Shown piece after piece: positions 29,136 to 37,437 of a stretch of DNA of 64,000 bases (positions within the stretch are counted from its first letter, which is position 1; the number at the start of each line of letters is the position of its first letter). Both the position numbers and the translations under genes were made by a program. The notes beneath the pieces were generated by a model. That model saw only the letters and a program-made list of their open reading frames with translations. It searched no databases and was not told the DNA's origin. Source of the DNA: Actinoplanes sp. KI2 (GTDB lineage Bacteria > Actinomycetota > Actinomycetes > Mycobacteriales > Micromonosporaceae). Location of the stretch: contig NZ_JAOSZE010000008.1 in the NCBI RefSeq assembly GCF_025630775.1, positions 62,001 through 126,000 on the forward strand, written 5' to 3'.

Positions 29136-30833
29136 TCAACCCGCGCTGGATGACGACGAAGCGCTGGACGTCGATGCCCTGGACGCCGATGAGCTGGACG
29201 TCGATGCGTTCGACGACGATGCGCTGGACGTCGATGCTTTGGACGCCGATGAGCTGGACGCCGATGAGCTGGACGCCGACGAGCTGGCGTGCTCGGTGGC
29301 GGTCGCCGAGCTGGTCGACGCGGTCGACGGCGCGGCCGCGCTGGACGTCGTGTCGCCGGCCGGCGCGGCGGCGCTCGTGGTCGTGGTGGGGTCGCTGGCC
29401 GGCGCCGATGAGGTCGGCTGGGAGGAGGAGGGCGTGCTGGCCGGCGCCGACGAGGTGGGCGGGGTGGTGGTCGGCTTGCTCGTCGGCGGCGTGGTCGGCT
29501 TGCTGGTCGGCTTGCTCGTTGCCGGCGTGGTCGGCTTCGTCGTCGGCTTGGTGGTCGGGGTCGTCGTCGGGCTCGTCGTCGGGTCGGGGTCGGGCGAGCC
29601 GAGATCGGGGCCCTCGGTGATGCCGGGGACCGAGCCGAAGACCCGGGTGGCCTGGAACAGCTGCGACCAGCGGACCGGGGTGAGCCGGACGTTGAGGCCG
29701 GTGCGCGGGGCCTCGACCATCATGCCGTCGCCGGCGTACATCGCGACGTGATGGATGCCGCGCCAGCTGTTGGAGTAGCTGAAGAAGAGCAGGTCGCCGG
29801 GGAGCAGCGAATAGCGGTCGACCACCTTGAGGTGGGTCTGCCAGTACTGGTCGCGGGAGACCCGCTCGAGCGGGAAGCCGACCGAGTGGTACGCCGCGTA
29901 CATCAGGCCGGAGCAGTCGTACTTGTCGGGGCCCTCCTCGGACCACTCGTACGGGTCGCCGCGCTGCGCCAGCGCGAACTCCAGGGCCTGCACCGCGCGC
30001 GAGTCGGCGCCGCGACCCGCCTCGGCGCCCGCCAGGTATTGCTGGCCGAGCGCGTTGTCGACCGCGCTCTCGCTGGCCTCGGCCGCGTTCAGCTCGGCGC
30101 GATGCTTGTTTTCGAAGGCCCCCTGCGTGGCCTCCTTCTTGTGGAGCTTGGTGTTCAGCGCGTTGTACTGCTTGGTCAGGTCGTCGACCTTCTGCTTGGC
30201 CAGCGCGTTCGCGTCCAGGGCCAGCTGGACGGCGGTCTCCGCGTTATCCAGCTGGACGGCGGCGACCTGGGAGCTGTCGGCGTCGCCGCGCTGCAGGCGG
30301 GCGAAGTTGTCGAGGTCGGTGAGGTTGGGGTCGTAGGCACCCGGCGGCATGGCGGCGGCCTGGATCATCGCGCGGGCCGCGGCGGCCGCGGCGTCGGAAC
30401 GCGCCTGCAGCATCTCGTCGACGGACTTCTGGTACTGCTGCTCGGCGGTGGTCTGCTGGGTGGTGGCCAGGGTGCGGTCGTCGTTGATCTTGATCAGCTG
30501 ATCGCCCATCGTGGCGATCTCTTCGCGGCCCTTTTCGATCTGCTGCAGGACCGGGCTGGACGCGGCACCCGGGATCGTGTGCCGGACGACCGACTGCGTG
30601 TTGGTCTGGCCGGGGAGTTGGAGGGTGCCGAGCGCCATCGGCCGGGAGCCGGGGTCGGGCACCGCGACCGGCGCGACGGGCGCCTGGGCCTGCGCCGCCG
30701 TGCCGGGATCGGCCAACGCCGGAACCGGCGTGAACAGGGCTGCGATCGCGGCCGTCGCGGCAGCCGAGAAGCCCGCGGGGCGCCAGGGGTGCGCCATGCG
30801 GGTCCGTCGGTCTGCGTGTCGCGATGTGGCCAT
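29136..30833 (-). CDS. Secreted NlpC/P60 peptidoglycan hydrolase
   Basis: 565 residues. Signal peptide (AAATAAIAALFTPVPALA), then a long coiled coil (about 90-260; VLQQIEKGREEIATMGDQLIKIND, ALAKQKVDDLTKQYNAL), a catalytic NlpC/P60 domain at about 280-395 with Cys in DKYDCSGLMYAAY and His in GIHHVAMYAGDG, and an unusual 165-residue C-terminal tail of Thr/Pro then Ser/Ala. It should cut stem peptides in the cell wall; the coiled coil may hold it inactive, as in RipA-like enzymes. The start and ribosome site are approximate (ATG 30833 chosen). Possibly in one unit with the repetitive tail-anchored gene downstream. Confidence 0.9.
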   Translation of the reverse strand: MATSRHADRRTRMAHPWRPAGFSAAATAAIAALFTPVPALADPGTAAQAQAPVAPVAVPDPGSRPMALGTLQLPGQTNTQSVVRHTIPGAASSPVLQQIEKGREEIATMGDQLIKINDDRTLATTQQTTAEQQYQKSVDEMLQARSDAAAAAARAMIQAAAMPPGAYDPNLTDLDNFARLQRGDADSSQVAAVQLDNAETAVQLALDANALAKQKVDDLTKQYNALNTKLHKKEATQGAFENKHRAELNAAEASESAVDNALGQQYLAGAEAGRGADSRAVQALEFALAQRGDPYEWSEEGPDKYDCSGLMYAAYHSVGFPLERVSRDQYWQTHLKVVDRYSLLPGDLLFFSYSNSWRGIHHVAMYAGDGMMVEAPRTGLNVRLTPVRWSQLFQATRVFGSVPGITEGPDLGSPDPDPTTSPTTTPTTKPTTKPTTPATSKPTSKPTTPPTSKPTTTPPTSSAPASTPSSSQPTSSAPASDPTTTTSAAAPAGDTTSSAAAPSTASTSSATATEHASSSASSSSASSSSASKASTSSASSSNASTSSSSASRASTSSASSSSSAG

Positions 30834-31045
30834 GAAGCTCCCAGTCCGTGGCCGTGGGTCCGATTTGGTGATCCACTGCCGCTTGGTGTTCCCCTAATTG
30901 CTTACCGCATGGCTCACGGGCCTGTCGATTGATCGAAGGTGAAAGAAGGCTGGGAATCACGAGAACGCCGGCCCGACCCGGCCCCGACAGGTGGTGTCAC
31001 AGGCAAGCCGTAGGCTCATCGCCAGGATCAGGAAAGGGGCCGTAC

Positions 31046-32215
31046 ATGGACGCCGGGTTGAAGCGTGAGCTCGAGGCGAAGGTGTATGCAGGCGAGCGGC
31101 TGACCCGCGAGGACGGCATCGCGCTGTACGAGTCCGACGACCTCGCCTGGCTCGGCCGCCTCGCCCACCACAGGCGCACCGAGCTGAACGGTGACCGGGT
31201 GATGTTCAACGTCAACCGGCACCTCAACCTCACCAACGTTTGCTCGGCAAGCTGCGCCTATTGTTCCTTTCAGCGCAAACCTGGCGAAAAAGATGCATAC
31301 ACCATGCGCATCGACGAGGCGGTGCGCAAGGCCAAGGAGATGGAGGACGAGCAGCTGACCGAGCTGCACATCGTCAACGGCCTGCATCCGACCCTGCCCT
31401 GGCGCTACTACCCCAACGTGCTGCGCGAGCTGAAGGCGGCACTGCCCGACGTCAAGCTCAAGTGCTTCACCGCCACCGAGGTCCAGTGGTTCGAGAAGAT
31501 CAGCGGACTGCCCGCCTCGGAGATCCTCGACGAGCTGATGGCGGCCGGGCTCGAGTCGCTGACCGGCGGCGGCGCCGAGATCTTCGATTGGGAGGTCCGG
31601 CAGCACATCGTCGACCACGAGTGCCACTGGGAGGACTGGTCGCGCATCCACCGGCTCGCCCATGAGAAGGGGATGAAGACCCCGGCGACCATGCTCTACG
31701 GGCACATCGAGGAGCCGCGGCATCGCGTCGATCACGTGCTGCGGCTGCGCGAGCTGCAGGACGAGACCGGCGGCTTCGCCGTCTTCATCCCGCTGCGCTA
31801 CCAGCACGACTTCGTCGACTCGCAAGACGGCAAGATCCGTAATCGCCTTCAGTCGCGGACCACGATGGCCGCACCGGCCGAGTCGTTGAAGACGTTCGCG
31901 GTCTCCCGCCTGCTGTTCGACAACGTGCCGCACGTGAAGTGCTTCTGGGTCATGCACGGGCTCTCGGTGGCGCAGCTCTCGCTGAACTTCGGCGCCGACG
32001 ACCTCGACGGCTCGGTGGTCGAGTACAAGATCACACACGACGCCGACGCGTACGGCACGCCGCACACCCTGCACCGCGAGGACCTGCTCGAACTCATCTG
32101 GGACGCCGGTTTCCAGCCGGTCGAACGCAACACGCGCTACGAAGTGGTCCGTGAATATGACGAGGCCCCGAGCCTGGCCGATCGACGGAGCGAACCTCAA
32201 CAGGTCTGGGCGTAA
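31046..32215 (+). CDS. mqnE: Aminofutalosine synthase
   Basis: 389 residues, radical SAM enzyme. The 4Fe-4S motif is CSASCAYCSF (CX3CX2C) after FNVNRHLNLTNV. It joins the chorismate-derived enolpyruvyl benzoate to S-adenosylmethionine to form aminofutalosine, the second step of the futalosine route after MqnA. LTGGGAEIFDWEVRQHI and FAVFIPLRYQHDF are family-specific segments. ATG 31046 has AAAGGGG seven bases upstream; earlier in-frame codons give only low-complexity sequence. The divergent NlpC gene starts 212 bp away. Other pathway steps are at 18.4-23.1, 45.4, 52.8 and 54.3 kb. Confidence 0.95.
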   Translation: MDAGLKRELEAKVYAGERLTREDGIALYESDDLAWLGRLAHHRRTELNGDRVMFNVNRHLNLTNVCSASCAYCSFQRKPGEKDAYTMRIDEAVRKAKEMEDEQLTELHIVNGLHPTLPWRYYPNVLRELKAALPDVKLKCFTATEVQWFEKISGLPASEILDELMAAGLESLTGGGAEIFDWEVRQHIVDHECHWEDWSRIHRLAHEKGMKTPATMLYGHIEEPRHRVDHVLRLRELQDETGGFAVFIPLRYQHDFVDSQDGKIRNRLQSRTTMAAPAESLKTFAVSRLLFDNVPHVKCFWVMHGLSVAQLSLNFGADDLDGSVVEYKITHDADAYGTPHTLHREDLLELIWDAGFQPVERNTRYEVVREYDEAPSLADRRSEPQQVWA

Positions 32216-32250
32216 GAGGACACTTCGGCACGGCGTACCCTCGGTTTGTC

Positions 32251-32682
32251 ATGACCGAGACAAAGAGTGAGCGGCGCCCTCGCCGCGACCCCAGCGGACG
32301 CCTGGCCACCATCGGCGATCTGCTGGGCACCGCGCTGGCCGGGCTTGTGATCGGTGCTGTTCTGCTGCTGGCCTTCGAGGCGATCCTGGCGCTGACCAGG
32401 GTCGCCGACTTCGGCCACACCAGCGGCTGGCTGGCCCTGATCCTCCCGCTGTGGCTGTTCACCGAGGAGTTCCGCGCCGCCCACGAGGCCGGGCCGTACC
32501 GTGTCGTGGTGGCCGTGCTGGCCGGTGGCTTCGGCGTGGCCGCCGGCCTCAGTCTCGCGAGCCTCACCGCGCCGGTCTTCCCGGCACTGGCCAGCGGCCT
32601 GGCCGCGGCGGGCACGTGCACGGTCGTCTATTGCCTGGTCTGGTTCTACGGCCTCCGGTGGCTGAGCCACCGCGTGGGTTAG
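32251..32682 (+). CDS. Small membrane protein of unknown function
   Basis: 143 residues with four predicted membrane helices (LLGTALAGLVIGAVLLLAFEA, SGWLALILPLWLF, VVVAVLAGGFGVAAGLSLASL, GLAAAGTCTVVYCLVWFY) after a basic N-terminus. It lies 35 bp after mqnE and 10 bp before a DUF4229 protein, so the three are likely one operon. I do not recognise a named domain. No strong ribosome site precedes the ATG. Confidence 0.75.
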   Translation: MTETKSERRPRRDPSGRLATIGDLLGTALAGLVIGAVLLLAFEAILALTRVADFGHTSGWLALILPLWLFTEEFRAAHEAGPYRVVVAVLAGGFGVAAGLSLASLTAPVFPALASGLAAAGTCTVVYCLVWFYGLRWLSHRVG

Positions 32683-32692
32683 GGAGAGAAGA

Positions 32693-33058
32693 ATGAGTCC
32701 CGCCGTCAAGTACACGCTCGGCCGTCTGGGCCTGTTCGTGCTGATTTTCGTGCTGCTCCTGCCGCTCCCGCTCAACATCCTGGTCAAGGCGATGATTGCC
32801 CTGGCCGTCTCCGCGGTCGCTTCCTACTTCCTGCTCGCCGACTGGCGCAACAAGATGGGCGAGCAGCTGGCCGGCGCCGCCTCCCGCCGCACCGCGGAAA
32901 AGCAGCGCCTGCGCGCCGCCCTGGCCGGCGACGAGGAGGCCGCCGCGGCCGGTGACCGGGTGGCCCTGGCCGGCGACGACGAGGCTGTCGCGGATGGTGA
33001 CCGGGTGGCCCTGGCCGGCGACGAGGATGGCGGCTCCAAGGCTCCGCGCGCCAGCTGA
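32693..33058 (+). CDS. DUF4229 family membrane protein
   Basis: 121 residues. KYTLGRLGLFVLIFVLLLPL and LLVKAMIALAVSAVASYFLL-type helices followed by ADWRNKMGEQL match the DUF4229 family, which is commonly found next to menaquinone genes in actinobacteria. The C-terminal 50 residues are charged and contain a duplicated GDRVALAGDDE segment made by a near-perfect DNA repeat (about 32953-33030). Start follows GGGAGAG. A role in quinone metabolism is only suggested by neighbourhood. Confidence 0.8.
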   Translation: MSPAVKYTLGRLGLFVLIFVLLLPLPLNILVKAMIALAVSAVASYFLLADWRNKMGEQLAGAASRRTAEKQRLRAALAGDEEAAAAGDRVALAGDDEAVADGDRVALAGDEDGGSKAPRAS

Positions 33059-33169
33059 CGAAAGGCCGAGCCCTCGGGGCAGGTGACGACGAGCGCGCTC
33101 GACTCGGCTCCATCGGCGGCGCGCGCAGCGTCCGGCAGAGATGCAGGTCGCGATGATCGAGGTCGAGCG

Positions 33170-33310
33170 GAAACCGCCGGTGGGGTGGGGTAGCGTGCCG
33201 GGGACCGCGTCGCAGCGAAGCCGGTGAGAAACCGGCGCTGTCCCGCAACTGTGATGCCTCTTTGAGGTCTAGCCAGGTCGCCTGGGCGTCGGTCGCGAAG
33301 TAGCGCTCTC
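33170..33310 (+). ncRNA. Cobalamin riboswitch
   Basis: The stretch carries the conserved cobalamin core: AAGCCGGTGAGAAACCGGC (about 33218-33236), CGCTGTCCCGCAACTGT (B12 box, ending about 33251) and AGCCAGGTCGCCTGG (33271-33285). It sits about 90 bp before the B12-binding lipoprotein gene, so cobalamin should switch off the transporter. The rest of 33059-33396, a 338-bp gene-free stretch, holds the expression platform, likely including the GGGCCGGGCGATCCGGG region. Ends are approximate. Confidence 0.93.
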
Positions 33311-33396
33311 GGGGAGGGGCGCCTCGCGGGCGGGCCGGGCGATCCGGGTTCCTGTCGGCGAAGCAGCACCGCTTGCCCGGCCGACCGGAGGACCTT

Positions 33397-34332
33397 ATGA
33401 AACGTGTACTCACCGCCGTCGTGACGACGGCCGCCCTGCTCCTGGTGGGCGGCTGCGGCTCGGGCGACGACAAGTCGGCGACGACCGGAGGATCGTCGGC
33501 GCCCAGCGCCGCCGCGTCGTACCCGGTCACCGTCGGCAGCCTGACGCTGGACGCGCAGCCGAAGCGGATCGTCTCGCTCAGCCCGACCGCCACCGAGATG
33601 CTGTTCGCGATCGGGGCCGGGCCGCAGGTGGTGGCCGTCGACGACCAGTCCGACTACCCGGCCGGCGTGCCGAAGACCGATCTGTCCAGCTTCAAGCCGA
33701 ACGCCGAGGCGATCGCCGCCAAGAACCCCGACCTCGTCGTGCTCTCCAACGACATCGACAAGATCGTCGACCAGCTGGGCAAACTCAAGATCCCCGTCTT
33801 CCTCGCCCCCGCCGCGACCAGCATGGATGACACGTACCGGGAAATCGGGGAACTTGGCGGTCTGACCGGTCACCAGGCCGAGGCCGAGGCGCTGCACCAG
33901 CAGATGACCAGCCAGATCGACAAGATCGTGAAGGGCGTGCCGGCCCGCAGCAAGCCGCTCAGCTACTACTACGAGCTCGACCCGTCGCTCTACTCGGTCA
34001 CGTCGAAGACCTTCATCGGGTCGATCTTCACGATGTTCGGCATGACCAACGTCGCCGACCCCGCCGACCCGACCGGCGCGAAGGGCGGATATCCGCAGCT
34101 CGCCGCGGAGGCGCTGATCAAGTCCAATCCGGACACGATCTTCCTGGCCGACAGCAAGTGCTGCAAACAGTCGGCGCAGACCGTGGCGGCGCGCCCGGGC
34201 TGGAACACGGTCACCGCGGTCAAAGCCGGTCAGATCTTCCCGCTCGACGACGACATCGCGTCGCGCTGGGGCCCGCGTACGGTCGATCTGGTCCAGTCCG
34301 TCGCCGACGCGGTGGCCAAGGTCCCGGCATGA
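33397..34332 (+). CDS. btuF: Cobalamin ABC transporter substrate-binding lipoprotein
   Basis: 311 residues. Lipoprotein signal with lipobox LLVGGC at about 17-22, then a periplasmic-binding-protein type III fold: KRIVSLSPTATEMLFAIGAGPQVVAVDD and LVVLSNDIDKIVDQL, ending VDLVQSVADAVAKV. This family binds B12 or siderophores; the riboswitch upstream points to B12. ATG 33397 has CGGAGG with good spacing. It is followed by a tiny coupled frame, then the permease and ATPase genes, all overlapping. Confidence 0.92.
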   Translation: MKRVLTAVVTTAALLLVGGCGSGDDKSATTGGSSAPSAAASYPVTVGSLTLDAQPKRIVSLSPTATEMLFAIGAGPQVVAVDDQSDYPAGVPKTDLSSFKPNAEAIAAKNPDLVVLSNDIDKIVDQLGKLKIPVFLAPAATSMDDTYREIGELGGLTGHQAEAEALHQQMTSQIDKIVKGVPARSKPLSYYYELDPSLYSVTSKTFIGSIFTMFGMTNVADPADPTGAKGGYPQLAAEALIKSNPDTIFLADSKCCKQSAQTVAARPGWNTVTAVKAGQIFPLDDDIASRWGPRTVDLVQSVADAVAKVPA

Positions 34333-34484
34333 CCGCCTGCACCGAGCGGCACCCGGCCGGGCCGGCGCGGCACTCGGCCGGGCCGGCGCGGCACCCAGCC
34401 GGGCCGGAGCGGCACCCAGTCCCACCTGCGAATGGCGTCGCGGGCGAGGGCCGGAAGGGCGTGCCTGAGGTGGGCGCAGCATGA
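34329..34484 (+). CDS. Tiny coupled reading frame inside the B12 operon
   Basis: 51 codons. Its ATG overlaps the btuF stop and its stop overlaps the btuC start, both as ATGA. The product is a repeat peptide: HPAGPAR, HSAGPAR, HPAGPER, from three 21-bp units at 34350-34412. No function is recognisable. It may be a translated linker that keeps ribosomes moving from btuF to btuC rather than a working peptide; the frame could also be fortuitous. Confidence 0.4.
   Translation: MTACTERHPAGPARHSAGPARHPAGPERHPVPPANGVAGEGRKGVPEVGAA
34350..34412 (+). repeat. Three 21-bp repeats in the btuF-btuC linker
   Basis: Units start at 34350, 34371 and 34392 with the form CACCCGGCCGGGCCGGCGCGG; a partial fourth begins at 34413. 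They encode HPAGPAR-type heptapeptides. Confidence 0.85.
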
Positions 34485-35569
34485 CCTCCGGCCTGCGCGA
34501 AGCGCGGCCGAGCCCGCGCGTGGTGCGGCCCGCCGGCCTTCGTCCGGCCTGGTTGGTGGGCGGCATTATCGCGGTGCTGGTCGCGCTGATCGCGGGCCTC
34601 TCCTTCGGCTCGGTCTCGCTGCCTCCGGCGGGCGTCGCGCTGGAGTTGCTCGATCTCGTTCCGGGCGTACACCTGCACAGCGGCCTCTCGGATCGCGAGG
34701 TGGCGATCCTGCTCGAGCTGCGCCTGCCGCGTGTGGTGCTAGGCCTGCTGGTCGGCGGCATGCTGGCCCTGGCCGGCGCGGCGTATCAGGGCGTCTTTCG
34801 CAACCCGCTGGCCGACCCGCACCTGCTCGGCGTGGCCGCGGGCGCCGGGCTCGGCGTGACCGCGGTGATCGCCTTTCGCTCGACCAGCGGCGAGGTCGCG
34901 GCCGAGCTGCCGATCGGCGTGCCGATGGTGGCGTTCGTCGGCGCGCTGATCGCGGTCGCGCTCACCTGGGTGCTCGGCGCGGCCGGTGGCCGCGACCGGT
35001 CGCCGGCCACCCTGATCCTGGCGGGGGTCGCGGTCTCGGCGTTTCTCGCGGCGTGCCAGACGTACGTGTTGCAGCACCACGTGGAGACGCTGCGTGAGGT
35101 GTACACGTGGCTCTTGGGCCGGCTGTCCACCGCCGGCTGGCACGATGTGCTGCTCGTCCTGCCCTACGCGGCGGTGACCGGCGCGATCGTCCTCAGCCAG
35201 CGCCGCGAGCTCGACGTTCTTTCCGTCGGCGACGAGGAGGCGACCGGCCTCGGCCTGCACCCGCAGCGCAGCCGCTACCTGCTGATCATCGCGGCCTCGC
35301 TGGGCACCGCGGCGGCGGTCTCGGTCTCCGGCCTGATCGGCTTCGTCGGCATCATCGTCCCGCACACGATGCGCCTGCTGGCCGGCCCGAGTTACCGCTC
35401 GATCCTGCCGCTGTCGGTGCTCTTCGGCGGCGCGTTCCTGACCCTGGCCGACCTGCTGGCCCGCACCGCCGGCGGCCAGGCGGAGATCCCGATCGGGGTG
35501 GTGACCGCCTTCTTCGGGGCGCCGTTCTTCATCGTGGTGCTGCGCACGAGTAGGACGGCCGCGCCATGA
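34481..35569 (+). CDS. btuC: Cobalamin ABC transporter permease, FecCD/BtuC family
   Basis: 362 residues, about ten membrane helices. LRLPRVVLGLLVGGMLALAGAAYQGVFRNPLADPHLLGVAAGAGLG is the FecCD family signature; SGLIGFVGIIVPHTMRLLAGP near the end is the cytoplasmic coupling region. It forms the membrane channel with the adjacent ATPase. The ATG overlaps the small frame upstream and the end overlaps btuD by ATGA. Family members also carry siderophores, but the riboswitch argues for cobalamin. Confidence 0.93.
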   Translation: MTSGLREARPSPRVVRPAGLRPAWLVGGIIAVLVALIAGLSFGSVSLPPAGVALELLDLVPGVHLHSGLSDREVAILLELRLPRVVLGLLVGGMLALAGAAYQGVFRNPLADPHLLGVAAGAGLGVTAVIAFRSTSGEVAAELPIGVPMVAFVGALIAVALTWVLGAAGGRDRSPATLILAGVAVSAFLAACQTYVLQHHVETLREVYTWLLGRLSTAGWHDVLLVLPYAAVTGAIVLSQRRELDVLSVGDEEATGLGLHPQRSRYLLIIAASLGTAAAVSVSGLIGFVGIIVPHTMRLLAGPSYRSILPLSVLFGGAFLTLADLLARTAGGQAEIPIGVVTAFFGAPFFIVVLRTSRTAAP

Positions 35570-36534
35570 CCGACCGCGCCGCCGACGATCGTGGCGCCGT
35601 GCCAGGCGCGGCGCAGCCGCGCGACGTGCCCGGTGGGGTGCGGCCGGGCGCGGTGCCGGGTGCCGCGGGCGGCGTGCCGGGCGCGGCGCGGCCGGGCGAC
35701 GTGCCGGGTGCCGCGGGCGGCGTGCCGGGCGCGGCGCGGGCGGGCGACGTGCCGGGTGCCGCGTCGGCGATCGTCGTGGCCGGGCTGCGGGTGCGGCTCG
35801 AGAAGGCACTCATCGTCGACGGGGTCGATCTCGAGGTCGGCGCCGGCGAATGGGTGACGATCATCGGGCCGAACGGGGCCGGCAAGTCGACGGCGCTGCG
35901 AGCCATCGGCGGGCTGCTGCCGTTCGAGGGCAGGGTCGAACTCAACGGCGGTCCCGTCGACCAGCTGCATCGGCGGGAGCGGGCCAAGACGATCGCCACC
36001 GTCGCGCAGTCGCCGGTCGTGCCGCCGGCCATGCGGGTCTTCGATTACGTGCTGCTCGGGCGTACCCCCTATGTCCCGCCGCTCGGCCGGGAGTCCGCCG
36101 CCGACCTCGCCATGGTCGACGAGGTGCTGGGCGAGCTCGACCTCGGCCGGTTCGCCGCGCGGCGGCTCGACACCCTCAGCGGGGGCGAGCGCCAGCGGGT
36201 GTTCCTGGCGCGGGCGCTCGCCCAGGGGGCCCGCATCCTGTTGCTCGACGAGCCGACCAGCGCGCTCGACATCGGCCACCAGCAGGAGGTGCTGGAACTG
36301 GTCGACCGGCTGCGGGCGGAGCGCGACCTGACCGTGCTGGCGACCATGCACGACCTGACGACGGCGGGGGAGTACGCCGACCGGATCGTGCTGCTCGCGG
36401 GCGGGCGGGTGGTGGCGGCCGGCCCGCCGCGCGAGGTGCTGACCGAGGCCAACCTGGCAAAGCACTACCGGGTGCGGGTCCGGGTCATCGAGGGCGAGCA
36501 CGGCCCGCTGGTGGTGCCGGTCCGGGTTACTTGA
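35566..36534 (+). CDS. btuD: Cobalamin ABC transporter ATP-binding protein
   Basis: 322 residues. An unusual N-terminal extension of about 65 residues consists of VPGAAGGVPGAARPGD-type repeats, then the ABC ATPase: Walker A GPNGAGKST, signature LSGGERQRV, Walker B ILLLDEPTSALD, switch His in ATMHDL. The extension has no known counterpart in the family and comes from 48-bp DNA repeats. Translation could start inside it: a GTG-rich tract offers alternatives. Its TGA is directly next to the stop of the convergent esterase gene. Confidence 0.92.
   Translation: MTDRAADDRGAVPGAAQPRDVPGGVRPGAVPGAAGGVPGAARPGDVPGAAGGVPGAARAGDVPGAASAIVVAGLRVRLEKALIVDGVDLEVGAGEWVTIIGPNGAGKSTALRAIGGLLPFEGRVELNGGPVDQLHRRERAKTIATVAQSPVVPPAMRVFDYVLLGRTPYVPPLGRESAADLAMVDEVLGELDLGRFAARRLDTLSGGERQRVFLARALAQGARILLLDEPTSALDIGHQQEVLELVDRLRAERDLTVLATMHDLTTAGEYADRIVLLAGGRVVAAGPPREVLTEANLAKHYRVRVRVIEGEHGPLVVPVRVT
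35653..35763 (+). repeat. 48-bp repeats in the btuD N-terminal extension
   Basis: Units start at 35653, 35701 and (partial) 35749, each beginning GTGCCGGGTGCCGCGGGCGG; they encode 16-residue VPGAAGGVPGAARPGD units. More diverged copies precede them. Confidence 0.88.
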
Positions 36535-37365
36535 CTACTTGAGATAGGCGGCCAGCGGGATGTTCTGGCTGCGGAGGGCCCCCGCCACCAGACCGGCGAT
36601 CTGCTGCGCCCCGTACGTCTCGAAGTGGGTGTGGTCGTTGCAGAAGAACGCGCCCAGCGCGCCGGTCGTGTAGTCGCCGTTGTTCGGGCAGAAGTGCAGG
36701 CTGTTGTAGCGGTTCACGCTCAGCGTCTGCAGGTCGATCACCGGCGAGCCGGTCGCCGACCCGGCCGCGGTCGTCTGCGTGACGAAGCCCCGGTTCTTCA
36801 CCGCCGTGCTGCCCGAGCAGGTGATCGCGGCGACCGCGGTGAGCAGGATCGGGTGCGCGCCGCGGGCCAGGGCCGCCTGCGCCATCATGGTCATCAGCTG
36901 CTGGTATCGGGCGGTCCCGACGTGCCGCGGGCAGTTGGTGTCGCCGTCGTTGATGCCGAACTGCACGACCAGGTAGTCACCCGATTTCATCCCGCTGAGC
37001 ATCTCCTGCCAGCGCGTCGAGTACGTGGTGGAGCTGAGCACGCACTCGCCGTTGGAGCCCTTGGTGCTGGTCACGTTGCCCTCGTAGAGCCACGTCTGGA
37101 TGCTGCGCCCGGCCACGGCCCGGTTGTTGACCGTCACCCCGGACTGGAACAGCGCCCCGAACTGGCTGCCCCACCCGACCGGGCAGGTGGCGCTCGGATT
37201 GGCCATCGTCGAGTCACCGGCAAGCCAGACGGTCGGCCCGGCGGCCGCCACGGCCCCGGTCGAGCCGGCGGTGCCAGACGCAGCGCACGCCGGGTCGGCG
37301 GCGGCGGCCGATGCCCCCACCAGCAACGGAACCAGAAGCATGGTCGCAGCGAGCCACCGAATCAT
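36535..37365 (-). CDS. Secreted SGNH/GDSL esterase, rhamnogalacturonan acetylesterase-like
   Basis: 276 residues. Sec signal (ATMLLVPLLVGASAAAA), then SGNH motifs: block I VWLAGDSTMANP (catalytic Ser), block II NRAVAGRSIQTWL, block III VVQFGINDGD (Asn) and block V NDHTHFETYGA (Asp and His). The GDSTMA and DHTHF forms are those of CE12 rhamnogalacturonan acetylesterases, which remove acetyl groups from pectin. Four or more cysteines may form disulfides. It probably helps degrade plant polysaccharide. No polysaccharide lyase is nearby. Confidence 0.86.
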   Translation of the reverse strand: MIRWLAATMLLVPLLVGASAAAADPACAASGTAGSTGAVAAAGPTVWLAGDSTMANPSATCPVGWGSQFGALFQSGVTVNNRAVAGRSIQTWLYEGNVTSTKGSNGECVLSSTTYSTRWQEMLSGMKSGDYLVVQFGINDGDTNCPRHVGTARYQQLMTMMAQAALARGAHPILLTAVAAITCSGSTAVKNRGFVTQTTAAGSATGSPVIDLQTLSVNRYNSLHFCPNNGDYTTGALGAFFCNDHTHFETYGAQQIAGLVAGALRSQNIPLAAYLK

Positions 37366-37437
37366 GATCGTCTCCCCAAGAGGCCGAGCAGCCGCGGGGA
37401 GACGACATGGATAGTCGTCAATGTACCCGGAAAGCGC

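Noticed and set aside
30834..31045. Possible c-di-AMP riboswitch before the NlpC/P60 gene
   Set aside because: GACAG, GTAAGC and GGGGAAC fragments are present, but they are in the wrong order and the GGGTGAA core is missing.
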